DNA of 64,000 bases, taken from UBA1444 sp964601085. GTDB lineage: Bacteria; Bacillota; Negativicutes; UBA1444. The stretch is taken from positions 9,960 through 73,959 of the forward strand of contig CAZRLN010000009.1 of the NCBI GenBank assembly GCA_964601085.1, read 5' to 3'. This document shows positions 17,827 through 26,608 of this stretch, in pieces; positions within the stretch are counted from its first letter, which is position 1; each line of letters opens with the position of its first letter. The translations under genes were made by a program, and so were the position numbers. The notes beneath the pieces are model-generated. The model did no database searches, was not told the origin of the DNA, and saw only the letters and a program-made list of their open reading frames with translations.

Positions 17827-19955
17827 TGTCTACGGCGTGCGTAACAATCGCCCTGGCGGGAAACCCCAACTCCGGCAAGACTACGATATTCAACAATATC
17901 ACCGGCGCCCGGCAGCATGTCGGTAATTATCCTGGCGTTACCGTCGAACGTCGGGAAGGGTTTCGCCGATTCCAGGGTCAAGATTTGACGATCATCGATT
18001 TGCCGGGAACGTATAGCCTTACGGCCAATTCCATGGATGAAGTGGTGGCCAGGAATGTCATAATCGATGAAAAACCGGATTTGATCGTCAACATTTTAGA
18101 TGCCTCCAATTTGGAACGGAATTTATATCTTGCCGTTCAATTGCTGGAGTTGGAACGGCCTATGGTTTTGGCCCTGAACATGACGGATGTGGCGGAACAG
18201 GCTGGAATCAAACTGGATGAGAAATCTTTGCAAAGACGCTTTGACATTCCAGTGGTTGGATTGGTTGGAAACCGAAATAGGGGAACGGATCAACTCTTGC
18301 AGGCGGTGTTGGATGTTTCCGCCAAACATACATTTAAACCGTTCTCCGTCGATTATGGAACAAAAATTGAGGCGGCGATTCGGCAGACGATGGAAGCCAT
18401 GACGGGTCTGACCGGGATCAAGTTTCCAATACGGTGGCTGGCGCTTAAATTGCTGGAAAATGACGCGGAGATTCGCCGGTCGATCAGCGAAATGCCCGAG
18501 GGAGCCAAGACCTTGTCGGTGGTGGATGCAATTCGCAATAAGACTGCGGTCATGCTTGGCGAAGAATTGGAAATCGCGATTGCGGAACGGCGATATGAAT
18601 ATGTCGGCGAAGTGTATCGCGATTTCGTGGATTCCCACGCACAAACGTTTGAAAATTATTCGGATCGAATTGACCGGATTTTGACGCACCGGATCATGGG
18701 ACTACCCATATTTTTCGGCATTATGTGGTTGTTGTTCAACGTTGTGTTTACTGTGGGTGAGATTCCGCAGGGATGGATCGAGGATGGCGTAAAATGGCTG
18801 GGCGATACGGTGGCGGCGAATATGGCCGAGGGAGAGCTGCGATCGCTGGTTGTGGATGGGATGATCGGCGGTGTGGGGAGTGTCATAACTTTTTTGCCGA
18901 GTATTCTGTTGCTGTTCTTCGGGATTGCGCTGTTGGAGGATACTGGGTATATGGCTCGGGCGGCCTTTGTCATGGACCGGATCATGCGGGCAGTCGGGTT
19001 GCACGGGAAATCGTTCATTCCGTTGTTGCTCGGCTTCGGTTGCAGTGTGCCGGCGGTCATGGGAACGCGAACCCTGGAGAACCGGGGCGACAGAATGGTG
19101 ACGATTCTGGTGTCGCCGCTGATGAGCTGCAGCGCCAGATTACCGGTCTATACCCTTCTGATCGCGGCGTTCTTTCCGGACAGCATGGCCGGTAGTGTCT
19201 TGTTTGGAATCTACTTTTTGGGAATCGTCCTGGCGATCGGCATGGCGCTTGTGTTTCGTAAATGGCTGTTTCCCGGCGCAACCGAACCGTTTATCATGGA
19301 GATGCCGTCTTACCATTTGCCAACATTGCGCAGCATCATGCTCCACATGTGGGAACGCAGCGTGTTGTATCTGAAAAAAGCGGGAACACTTATTCTGACA
19401 GCCTCCATTTTGATCTGGTTTTTGACCAATTATCCGGCGGAAGTACAATACGCAAAAGATTATGAAGCGGCAAAGGCAACTGTTGCGGCGCAATATGACG
19501 AGGAAGCCGCGAAACCTCTGCTGGAACACCTCGACAAGGAACAAGCGGCTGAGAAGATCGCGCTGAGTTACGCCGGACAATTCGGACATGCCGTGGAACC
19601 GATAATCAAGCCGTTGGGTTTTGACTGGAAAATGGGCGTGGGTCTGGTGTCGGCGGTTGCCGCCAAGGAGGTCCTGGTCAGCACGTTGGCCACGATTTAT
19701 AGTGTCGGTGATATTGAAGAGGATTCGCAGTCCTTGCAGGAAGCTCTGGCTACGGATCCGACATTCAATCCGCTGGTTGCTTTGAGCCTGATGGTGTTCA
19801 CACTGCTATATTCACCCTGCCTTGCAGTTCTGGCGGTAATCCGGCGGGAAACGAATTCCTGGAAATGGCCGGCGTTCAGTTTCGTGTATTCGACGGTTCT
19901 GGCCTGGGTTATGGCGTTCGTTGTTTTCCAGGGAGGAACGTTGCTTGGATTCTAA
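17826..19955 (+). CDS. feoB: Ferrous iron transporter FeoB
   Basis: 709 residues. The N-terminal G domain has G1 GNPNSGKTTIFN, switch residues GNYPGVTVERR, G3 DLPGTYSL and G4 NMTD. A helical guanine-dissociation-inhibitor region follows. The C-terminal channel part has two Gate repeats (GFGCSVPAVMGTRTLEN and SPLMSCSARLPVY). It imports Fe2+ through the cytoplasmic membrane with GTP binding as control. A FeoC gene is absent, as is usual in Firmicutes. It is regulated by the Fur-like boxes upstream of feoA. Confidence 0.97.
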   Translation: MSTACVTIALAGNPNSGKTTIFNNITGARQHVGNYPGVTVERREGFRRFQGQDLTIIDLPGTYSLTANSMDEVVARNVIIDEKPDLIVNILDASNLERNLYLAVQLLELERPMVLALNMTDVAEQAGIKLDEKSLQRRFDIPVVGLVGNRNRGTDQLLQAVLDVSAKHTFKPFSVDYGTKIEAAIRQTMEAMTGLTGIKFPIRWLALKLLENDAEIRRSISEMPEGAKTLSVVDAIRNKTAVMLGEELEIAIAERRYEYVGEVYRDFVDSHAQTFENYSDRIDRILTHRIMGLPIFFGIMWLLFNVVFTVGEIPQGWIEDGVKWLGDTVAANMAEGELRSLVVDGMIGGVGSVITFLPSILLLFFGIALLEDTGYMARAAFVMDRIMRAVGLHGKSFIPLLLGFGCSVPAVMGTRTLENRGDRMVTILVSPLMSCSARLPVYTLLIAAFFPDSMAGSVLFGIYFLGIVLAIGMALVFRKWLFPGATEPFIMEMPSYHLPTLRSIMLHMWERSVLYLKKAGTLILTASILIWFLTNYPAEVQYAKDYEAAKATVAAQYDEEAAKPLLEHLDKEQAAEKIALSYAGQFGHAVEPIIKPLGFDWKMGVGLVSAVAAKEVLVSTLATIYSVGDIEEDSQSLQEALATDPTFNPLVALSLMVFTLLYSPCLAVLAVIRRETNSWKWPAFSFVYSTVLAWVMAFVVFQGGTLLGF

Positions 19956-19990
19956 AACGGTAGACAGCGCCCAATATGGACCTATACAAG

Positions 19991-20028
19991 AAGAGAACGG
20001 CATCGCAATCGCGCGATGCCGTTCTCTT
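19991..20028. terminator. Bidirectional terminator between feoB and abgT
   Basis: Perfect 16-bp stem (AAGAGAACGGCATCGC and its complement) with a six-base loop, located between convergent genes. Confidence 0.85.
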
Positions 20029-20048
20029 TGGAAATGATCCGATAATGG

Positions 20049-21629
20049 TTACAGATAAATTTTTGCTCCGGGACCAAGTGGCCAGTTCATCAGCATGAAG
20101 AATACCAACCAACCGCCCCAGGCAATAAAGAACCAGAAGGCAAAAGGCAATTGTGCGGCGATGATGGTTCCGTAACCGATTTTCTTTTCGCCGGATTTTA
20201 CATAGTGGGTGATGATTCCCAGCATGACTGGAATGTAGTAGTTCAGAGGGCTGATGGGGTTGGTAATGCTTTCGCCAACTCGATAGGCTGCTTGAACGAG
20301 CGCCGGTTCATAACCGAGCAGACCGAACATTGGGACAAAAATCGGTGCAAAGAACACCCATTTAGCGGAACCGCTAATTAGCAGGAAGTCGGCCAAACCT
20401 GACAATACCATGAACCCGATGACCAAGGGAATGCCGGTAAAATGGATGGACTGCAGAAAATGTGCGCCTTGAATGGCAATAACCGTGGCCAGATTGCTTT
20501 TGGTAAACCATGCAATGAATTGCGAGGCGGCCATGGCCAGAACAATAAAACTGACAGAGCCGCTAACGCCGTTGGCCATAAGCTTGGGGATGTCCGCTTC
20601 GCTCTTGATGACGCCTTTGCCAATGCCAAAGGCCATTCCGACGGAAACGAAGAAAATGAAAATCAAGGGGATAATTCCGGAGAGCAGCGGGGATTTCGGA
20701 ACGAGCGCATGGGTTTTAGGATCCCGAAGCCAGCCGTTTTCGGGAATGCACATGGCCAGCAAAATTAAAATGTAGATAACGGTGGTCCAACCGGCATATT
20801 TGAGCCCACGCTTTTCTTCCCCCGTTAATTCATGGGATTGGGTCAGGACGTCGAGATTCATGTAGGGCATGAATCGGTCAAGACGCGGCGCTACCACCTT
20901 TTCTGCAACGATGGTGCCGACGATTGTCAAAATCACGACGGAAGAAGACATGAAATAATAGTTGATCAGAACGTGAACCGGTGAATTCACCGTCTGCGGC
21001 AGAATTTTCGTCGCAGTGGCGGTGATGCCGGCAATCAAAGCATCGGTCCCTGCTGGCAGGAAGTTGGCGCTGAACCCGGCTTGGGTACCGGCGAAGGCGA
21101 CCGACATGCCAACAAGGGGGTTTTTACCCATTCCGGCGAAAACGGCGGCTGCTACGGCGGGCATGAACACGGTGGCGGCGTCAGATGCCAGGTTGCCGTT
21201 GATGCCGAGAAACAGGATGGCGGCAGTAACTCCCCACGATGGTACGTTCAACAACACCCGGCGGACAAGCGCGGTAACCAGGCCGGTACTCTCGGCAATT
21301 CCCATAGCCATCATCATGACTACGACGAGACCGAGGGGAGGGAAAGCCACAAAGTTTTTCACCATACTGGCCAGGAATTCCTGGAAGGAAGAAACACTGA
21401 TCATGTTGATTACTTTAACAGTGACCTGTTTGTTGCCAACACCCAGGTAGGTAGCGGAGGCTCCTTCAAAAACATATGATAGCACGAGGACGGCCATGGC
21501 TAGGCCAAGAAACAGGGTGAACGGGGAAGGAAACTTGTTGCCGATGTACTCCAGCAGGTCCAAAAAACGTTGCAGGAAGCTGGAAGTGCCTTCGCCGGCG
21601 ACTTGGGAGCCGGTTTTTGGGTTGCTCAA
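20049..21629 (-). CDS. AbgT-family transporter (p-aminobenzoyl-glutamate type)
   Basis: 526 residues from a TTG start behind AAAGGAGG. It has a polytopic membrane profile with AbgT landmarks: NKFPSPFTLFLGLA near the N-terminus, GINGNLASDAATVFMPA in the centre, and YRVGESITNPISPLNYYIPV near the C-terminus. E. coli AbgT imports p-aminobenzoyl-glutamate; some relatives export sulfonamides. It lies 18 bases after an M20 amidohydrolase, which matches the abgAB-abgT logic of import and cleavage. Transport of another acyl or aryl amino acid is possible. Confidence 0.9.
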   Translation of the reverse strand: MSNPKTGSQVAGEGTSSFLQRFLDLLEYIGNKFPSPFTLFLGLAMAVLVLSYVFEGASATYLGVGNKQVTVKVINMISVSSFQEFLASMVKNFVAFPPLGLVVVMMMAMGIAESTGLVTALVRRVLLNVPSWGVTAAILFLGINGNLASDAATVFMPAVAAAVFAGMGKNPLVGMSVAFAGTQAGFSANFLPAGTDALIAGITATATKILPQTVNSPVHVLINYYFMSSSVVILTIVGTIVAEKVVAPRLDRFMPYMNLDVLTQSHELTGEEKRGLKYAGWTTVIYILILLAMCIPENGWLRDPKTHALVPKSPLLSGIIPLIFIFFVSVGMAFGIGKGVIKSEADIPKLMANGVSGSVSFIVLAMAASQFIAWFTKSNLATVIAIQGAHFLQSIHFTGIPLVIGFMVLSGLADFLLISGSAKWVFFAPIFVPMFGLLGYEPALVQAAYRVGESITNPISPLNYYIPVMLGIITHYVKSGEKKIGYGTIIAAQLPFAFWFFIAWGGWLVFFMLMNWPLGPGAKIYL

Positions 21630-21647
21630 TTCAATTCCTCCTTTGTT

Positions 21648-22841
21648 TTAATTTTTTCTTTCCAGGAAAGTCAACGCCGCGAGGGCGGTTTCCTCCATTA
21701 CTTGGGCGCCAACAAACAGGGCCCGTTCGTCAAAATCAAAACTGCCGTTGTGCAAGGGACGAATTGGTGCGCCCGCAAGGCCGCAGCCAATGAAACAATA
21801 AGCGGAGGGAACTTTCTGGGCAAAGAACGCGAAGTCTTCGGCGCCTAGTACGGGTTTGTGGTCGGATAGGACATGCTCGGCGCCCAGAAAGCGGCTGGCG
21901 GCCAATACGACAAAGCCGGTTTCATCCGGGGCGTTCTGTAGACTGGGGTAGCCAAACTGATAATCCAGATCGAAGCTGCCGCCGTAGCCGTCGCAAATTC
22001 CCTGAATCATCCGACGCATCCGCTTCGGGATATCCTGCCGGACGGTTTCATTCAATGTCCGGACGGTCCCTTCCAGCACCACTTCTTTGGCAACCACATT
22101 ATACCGCTCGCCGCCATGGATTGTCCCGATATTAATGGTTGCTGTTTCGCGGGGATCGGTTTGCCGGTGGATGATTCGGCTCAGGGCGGTCAGAACGTCG
22201 GAAGTCATCATTACGGCGTCGATTCCTTGGTGCGGAGCGCCGGCATGGGCTCCTGCCCCCCGAAGAATCAATTTGAAACGGTCGGAGGAAGCCATCATGG
22301 TTCCCCGACAAATGCCGATATCGCCATATTGCAGGTCCGGCCAAAGGTGCATGCCGAACATCATGTCGACTTTTGGGTTATCGAGGATTCCATCGGCAAT
22401 CATGAACGGTGCTCCACCATTCGGCGCCGATTCTTCGGAAGGTTGAAACACGAGCTTGACAGTTCCACGCCAGGAATCACGATTTTCCTTGAGCGCGGTC
22501 GCCGCGCCGAGAAGCATGGACATGTGGCCGTCGTGGCCGCAGGCGTGCATAACGCCATCATTTCGCGAGCGATAGGGAAGATCGTTGTTTTCCGTAATCG
22601 GCAGGGCATCCATGTCGGCTCGCAGAGCAATGACTCCGCCCGGTCCCTTGCCTTCGATGGTGGCTAAAATGCCGGCATGCTTTTCAAATGTCTGCGCCGA
22701 AATTCCGAGCGTTTCCAGTTGGCTCAAGATATAGGCGCGAGTCTGATATTCGTTGCCGCTTACTTCCGGGTTGGCATGGAGCGCACGGCGCCACTCGATC
22801 ATCCGCCCGAGTTCTTTGGGTAATACGCTGGCCGCAGTCAT
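21648..22841 (-). CDS. M20-family amidohydrolase (N-acyl-amino-acid / aminobenzoyl-glutamate hydrolase type)
   Basis: 397 residues, ATG with GGAGGAAAT upstream. M20D signatures with metal ligands: ALRADMDALPI, HACGHDGHMSMLLGAA, VKLVFQPSEE (catalytic Glu), and the late HNGSFDFDE ligand region. A dimerisation insert sits near residues 185-295 (MASSDRFKLILRGAGAHAGAP). It cleaves the amide of N-acyl or N-aryl amino acids in the cytosol. Pairing with AbgT suggests the substrate is what AbgT brings in. It is single-chain, whereas E. coli uses AbgA plus AbgB. Confidence 0.9.
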   Translation of the reverse strand: MTAASVLPKELGRMIEWRRALHANPEVSGNEYQTRAYILSQLETLGISAQTFEKHAGILATIEGKGPGGVIALRADMDALPITENNDLPYRSRNDGVMHACGHDGHMSMLLGAATALKENRDSWRGTVKLVFQPSEESAPNGGAPFMIADGILDNPKVDMMFGMHLWPDLQYGDIGICRGTMMASSDRFKLILRGAGAHAGAPHQGIDAVMMTSDVLTALSRIIHRQTDPRETATINIGTIHGGERYNVVAKEVVLEGTVRTLNETVRQDIPKRMRRMIQGICDGYGGSFDLDYQFGYPSLQNAPDETGFVVLAASRFLGAEHVLSDHKPVLGAEDFAFFAQKVPSAYCFIGCGLAGAPIRPLHNGSFDFDERALFVGAQVMEETALAALTFLERKN

Positions 22842-23105
22842 CGGGTATTTCCTCCAATTCTTGCAAATCTTTATGCATTATGTCCACAAATCGATTGATG
22901 CAATGTGCGGGTAATGCTATGATTTACTTGAAAAAATACTATCATAACTTAAGGACAAATAAAAGACATTTCCGTATAATTCATGAATATACACAAACTG
23001 TGAAATTAATATAAATTGTAAGCGGAACCAAAAACAAACTGAATAATCGTTTCAATCTGTAAAATAGATGAAAAAACTGCTATACTTCAGTGGGAAAGGC
23101 GGTTA

Positions 23106-24431
23106 ATGGCAATGCGAAAAATCAGAATCGGCGTGGTCGGGCCGGGAGATTCCGTGACTTTGATCAAAGAAGTCGCAACGGAATATCAAGACCGGATGAT
23201 TGCCACGGGGTATATATATGAAGATGCCTCGGAAGTGCCGAAAATTGTTTCGGATCATGACAATGATGTCGATATGTGGATTTTTTCCGGCAAAGTGCCG
23301 TATCGATATGCGCGGACCGGGAAAATCAGCGTTAAGCCGAAATTATATATGCCGCACACCGGAACCAGTATCTACCGGGTACTGCTCTATCTGGCCAAGG
23401 CCCAAATTCCGGTGGGCGCGATGAGTTTCGATACATTCAGTAGTCAGGAAATCATCGAAACATTTGAAGATGCCGAAACGCCATTGCCCACATTGTATGT
23501 CAATGACTACGACGGAGTAGTGTCGGCCAGCGACCTGACACGATTTCACCTGGATCTTTGGCGGGAGGGAAAGACCAAAGTCGCCGTTACCTGCTTTTAT
23601 GCAACATATCAGGAACTCCAAAAACAAGGCGTGATGGCGTTCCGGATCTGGCCGACCAAAAGCAATATTCGATCCATCCTTGATTTGGCGGTCAGCAAAG
23701 CTGACGCCATCTTGTCCAAGGCCGGCCAGATCGCAATTCAACATATCACGATCGATGATTACGATGAGTTTCGGCGGATGGCCGTTTCGGGCTATTCCGT
23801 GCAAAAGGTTGAGCTTCAGCTGTATGAGATTTTACTGCACTATGCGGAAAAAGTTCAAGGCTCCCTTGTGATGCAGGGGAATGGTCGTTATATCCTGTAT
23901 TCGACCCGGGGCGCAATTGAAGAAATTACCTGCGGGTTTAGCCAGATGCCGGTTGTCGCCGAAATCGCCAGACGCCTGTCCGTGAGCGCCAGCGGCGGAA
24001 TCGGCTTCGGGGATACAGCTTACGGCGCCGATGAAAATGCCGCCATTGCCCTCGGGCTGGCGAGGCGGAAGGGAAAGAACCATTGGATGGTCATCCTGGA
24101 TGACAAAACGGTGGTTGGACCGTTGAACTCCGACCTTCAGCTTACTTACTCCATCCGCAGCGAAACAGCGGAGGGGCTGGCTTTGGCGAAAAAACTGAAT
24201 ATCAGTGGAACGACGTTGAACAAACTGTTGTCGGTGTTCGTCAAAATCGAGGGGGAAACCATCGGCGCGGAAACCCTGGCCCAGCACCTCTCGATGACGG
24301 AACGGAGCGCTCGCCGCCTGCTGGGCACGTTGGTCCAGCATGGCATGGCGACGGAAACCGGAGAAGAATATCGCGGCGCTGGCCGACCCCGAAAGGTCTA
24401 CCGTGTGGATGTGGCGAAAATAAAGGCATAG
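23106..24431 (+). CDS. Putative transcriptional regulator: receptor-like domain, cyclase-like domain, winged helix
   Basis: 441 residues; ATG 23106 follows GAAAGGCGG, and ATG 23112 is equally possible. The N-terminal about 200 residues (KIRIGVVGPGDSVTLIKEV, then FSGKVPYRYAR) look like an alpha/beta effector domain. The middle (about 240-335) contains GRYILYSTRGAIEEIT and GIGFGDTAYGADENAAIALGLAR, reminiscent of GGDEF or GTP-cyclohydrolase-III folds but without a GGDEF motif. The last about 75 residues form a winged helix (AEHL-type AQHLSMTERSARRLLGTLVQHG, then GRPRKVY). It is divergent from the M20-abgT operon, 264 bases away, so it is the likely regulator of that operon. I cannot name the family. 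Confidence 0.65.
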   Translation: MAMRKIRIGVVGPGDSVTLIKEVATEYQDRMIATGYIYEDASEVPKIVSDHDNDVDMWIFSGKVPYRYARTGKISVKPKLYMPHTGTSIYRVLLYLAKAQIPVGAMSFDTFSSQEIIETFEDAETPLPTLYVNDYDGVVSASDLTRFHLDLWREGKTKVAVTCFYATYQELQKQGVMAFRIWPTKSNIRSILDLAVSKADAILSKAGQIAIQHITIDDYDEFRRMAVSGYSVQKVELQLYEILLHYAEKVQGSLVMQGNGRYILYSTRGAIEEITCGFSQMPVVAEIARRLSVSASGGIGFGDTAYGADENAAIALGLARRKGKNHWMVILDDKTVVGPLNSDLQLTYSIRSETAEGLALAKKLNISGTTLNKLLSVFVKIEGETIGAETLAQHLSMTERSARRLLGTLVQHGMATETGEEYRGAGRPRKVYRVDVAKIKA

Positions 24432-24529
24432 GCTTTGCCGTTATTCCGGAAATCAAAAGGGTTAATTTGTTTACTGTCGAATAATATTATGATATTGCAG
24501 ACGAATGAAAAGAATCCGGAGGTGTGTTT

Positions 24530-24982
24530 GTGAACATTCGCAAGGCAGTTTTGGCCGATATTGAAGAAATTTATAATCTGGTGGATTATTATGCGGAACG
24601 GGGATTGATCCTGCCCCGGTCCCGACATTCCATTTTTGAAACTCTCCGTGATTTTATGATTGCCGAACAGGATGGAAAAATTTTAGGAACCTGCGCGCTG
24701 ACACTGGCTTGGGACGGCTTAGCTGAGGTGCGCGCATTGACGGTATCACCGCAGCATTTGCGCAGCGGGGTAGGACTGAAAATCGTGTCGGCGGTGGTTG
24801 CGGAAGCCCGACAGCTGGGAATCAGCAAGTTGTTTGTTTTGACCTACCATCCGGAATTTTTTGCGGCCGCCGGGTTTGCGGAAATCAGCAAGGAAGAGTT
24901 GCCGCATAAGGTCTGGCGGGATTGCATCAATTGCAGCAAGTTTCCCAATTGTGACGAGACGGCCATGACTCGGCAACTTTAA
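24530..24982 (+). CDS. Short-form N-acetylglutamate synthase-like GNAT acetyltransferase
   Basis: 150 residues from GTG 24530, seven bases after CCGGAGG; a GTG two codons upstream is too close to that site. The single GNAT domain has NIRKAVLADIEEIYNLV at the start and acetyl-CoA motif A in VSPQHLRSGVGLKI. The C-terminal WRDCINCSKFPNCDETAM stretch is typical of the stand-alone ArgA enzymes of anaerobes and actinobacteria. It would make N-acetylglutamate, the first step of arginine synthesis. No arg gene adjoins it. Confidence 0.8.
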   Translation: MNIRKAVLADIEEIYNLVDYYAERGLILPRSRHSIFETLRDFMIAEQDGKILGTCALTLAWDGLAEVRALTVSPQHLRSGVGLKIVSAVVAEARQLGISKLFVLTYHPEFFAAAGFAEISKEELPHKVWRDCINCSKFPNCDETAMTRQL

Positions 24983-25022
24983 GTCCTGGAATCTCGAAAT
25001 TTTTCGACTATTGGACAAATGC

Positions 25023-25051
25023 TTGTGTGATAAAACCATTTATGCTATATT
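25023..25051 (+). promoter_or_regulatory. Candidate promoter upstream of a folded intergenic RNA
   Basis: TTGTGT (25023-25028), 17-base spacer, TATATT (25046-25051). A start near 25058 would place the whole hairpin region at the 5' end of the transcript. The two hexamers are reasonable but not exact. Confidence 0.45.
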
Positions 25052-25058
25052 GTTTACA

Positions 25059-25210
25059 ACATCATACGGCAGAAAAGCAATGAGGCTTGCGACACGGGAA
25101 CGTTCGCAAGCCTTGAGTGCTTTTTGCGAGGTTTTGAGCGAAGAAGCTTGCGGGCAATCGGCACTGCCCCCAAGCTTCTTCGCTTTCCTGCGGCGCGTTG
25201 ATGCGGAGAG
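25059..25210 (+). ncRNA. Candidate structured RNA in the argA-nifH gap
   Basis: Two long hairpins stand in tandem. The first pairs AAAAGCA/TGCTTTT, then AGGCTTGCGA/TCGCAAGCCT, then ACG/CGT around a GGAA tetraloop. The second pairs GCGAAGAAGCTTG with CAAGCTTCTTCGC, with an inner GGGCA/TGCCC. Flanking pieces (CATCA...ACG...GCAG and CTGC...CGT...TGATG) could close a three-way junction. No protein frame fits. It may be an independent small RNA or a nif leader. Alternatively, hairpin one, which ends in TGCTTTTT, could simply be the argA terminator. I recognise no Rfam family. Confidence 0.4.
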
Positions 25211-25272
25211 CAGTCAATGAAAGGGGGAAGATAATCGATTTGTGATGTTAGCATAAACTCGAAAAAAGAAAT

Positions 25273-25363
25273 GCCGAATGGGTAGTGCAAATACCCATTC
25301 GGCGCGGGTCGCCAATAATCCCGGGCAGGGCTCATTGAACATACCCATTTGTCATTGTAACAA
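25273..25363 (+). promoter_or_regulatory. nifH promoter region with repeated TACCCATT operator-like motif
   Basis: A perfect 12-bp inverted repeat GCCGAATGGGTA/TACCCATTCGGC with a 7-base gap (25273-25303) is followed by a third TACCCATT at 25342-25349. The latter sits inside a candidate promoter, TTGAAC (25335-25340), 17 bases, TAACAA (25358-25363). No T-run follows the inverted repeat on the plus strand, so an operator is likelier than a terminator. No -24/-12 promoter was found here. The regulator is unknown. Confidence 0.45.
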
Positions 25364-25432
25364 ATACACTTGCCGACTTTCAAGGGACCAAGCTGCTTTT
25401 AATGAAAGAAAATTTGATGAGGAGTGATTCTT

Positions 25433-26251
25433 ATGCGGCAAATTGCAATTTATGGCAAAGGTGGCATTGGCAAATCCACGACCACGCAAAACACAGTGGC
25501 GGCCTTGGCGGAAGCCGGGAAAAAGGTGATGGTGGTGGGATGCGATCCCAAGGCGGATTCGACGCGTTTGTTGCTTAACGGCCTTTGTCAGAAAACCGTA
25601 TTGGATACATTGCGGGATGAAGGAGATGATATCGATCTGGAAGATATCCTGAAACCGGGTTTCCGTGGCACTAAGTGCGTTGAATCCGGCGGGCCTGAAC
25701 CGGGCGTAGGCTGCGCTGGTCGCGGGATCATCACCTCCATCAATATGCTGGAGTCGCTGGGTGCATACACGGCGGATCTGGATTATGTCTTTTATGATGT
25801 TCTGGGCGACGTGGTGTGCGGCGGCTTCGCTATGCCAATTCGGGAAGGAAAAGCGCAGGAAATTTACATCGTGGCATCCGGGGAACTGATGGCATTATAT
25901 GCTGCCAACAATATCGCCAAAGGCGTACAGAAATACGCGAATACCGGCGGGGTACGCCTGGGCGGCATTATCTGCAACAGCCGCAAAGTCGACAACGAGT
26001 TGGCACTGTTGACGGCTTTCGCCGAAGAAATCAATTCACATTTGATCCACTTCGTGCCGCGCGACAATATCGTGCAGCGGGCGGAGATCAACAAGAAGAC
26101 TGTCATCGACTACGAGCCGAAAGCAGAGCAGGCTGATGAATACCGCACGTTGGCCATGGCAATCAACCGAAACAAAAACTTCACGATTCCCAAACCCATG
26201 AATCAGGATCGATTGGAAGAACTCATGATGGCGCACGGAATTCTCGGTTAA
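25433..26251 (+). CDS. nifH: Nitrogenase iron protein (dinitrogenase reductase) NifH
   Basis: 272 residues from ATG 25433 behind GAGGAGTG; a GTG three codons upstream lies within that site. P-loop GKGGIGKS is at residues 8-15. The bridging [4Fe-4S] cysteines are C94 (VGCAGRG) and C129 (VVCGGFAMP). R97, equivalent to the ADP-ribosylation site Arg100, is present. The homodimer passes electrons to the MoFe protein with ATP hydrolysis. It is the first gene of an operon that continues through anfO. The sequence is of the clostridial/archaeal branch rather than the proteobacterial one. Confidence 0.97.
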   Translation: MRQIAIYGKGGIGKSTTTQNTVAALAEAGKKVMVVGCDPKADSTRLLLNGLCQKTVLDTLRDEGDDIDLEDILKPGFRGTKCVESGGPEPGVGCAGRGIITSINMLESLGAYTADLDYVFYDVLGDVVCGGFAMPIREGKAQEIYIVASGELMALYAANNIAKGVQKYANTGGVRLGGIICNSRKVDNELALLTAFAEEINSHLIHFVPRDNIVQRAEINKKTVIDYEPKAEQADEYRTLAMAINRNKNFTIPKPMNQDRLEELMMAHGILG

Positions 26252-26272
26252 GTAACAGAGGAGGATGATGGC

Positions 26273-26599
26273 ATGTATTTGATCAAGGCGGTAATTCGAC
26301 CGGAAAAAAGAGACGAGGTTTTGTATGAGTTAACTTCTGCTGGATTCAACGCGGCAACAGTTGTGGATGTGGTAGGACGTGGCAAGCAAAAAGGTATAAA
26401 AATAGGTAATATCGTATACGATGAGATTCCCAAGGTTATGATCATTATGGCAGTTCAGGATCATGACAAGGATGATATCGTCAGCGTGCTTCTGCGGATC
26501 GCCAAGACCAGCGAAAAAGGCGCCTTTGGCGATGGTAAAATTTTTGTCAGCCCTTTGGAGGAAGCTTACACGGTGTCCACAGGCGCCAAAGAGCTGTAG
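26273..26599 (+). CDS. nifI1: Nitrogenase PII-like regulator NifI1
   Basis: 108 residues, ATG behind GAGGAGG. It is a PII-family protein (MYLIKAVIRPEKRDEVL, GFNAATVVDVVGRGKQKG, and the closing GDGKIFVSPLEEAYTVSTG). Its position between nifH and nifD, followed by nifI2, defines NifI1 rather than GlnB. In methanogens the NifI1-NifI2 complex binds dinitrogenase and switches activity off when ammonium is present, controlled by 2-oxoglutarate and ATP. The same post-translational role is expected here. Confidence 0.95.
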   Translation: MYLIKAVIRPEKRDEVLYELTSAGFNAATVVDVVGRGKQKGIKIGNIVYDEIPKVMIIMAVQDHDKDDIVSVLLRIAKTSEKGAFGDGKIFVSPLEEAYTVSTGAKEL

Positions 26600-26608
26600 G
26601 AGGGTGCT

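Noticed and set aside
24983..25060. Small genes in the argA-nifH gap
   Set aside because: No frame has both a ribosome site and plausible composition; the sequence is dominated by inverted repeats.
25059..25210. 6S RNA
   Set aside because: A few short stretches recalled 6S RNA, but the fold is two hairpins on a possible junction rather than one long rod with a central bubble.
25273..25303. Inverted repeat as terminator before nifH
   Set aside because: No T-run follows on the plus strand; T-rich sequence occurs only on the minus side, where no gene ends. An operator fits better.
25364..25432. Sigma-54 promoter for nifH
   Set aside because: No GG-N10-GC pair with -24/-12 context was found between 25210 and 25432.
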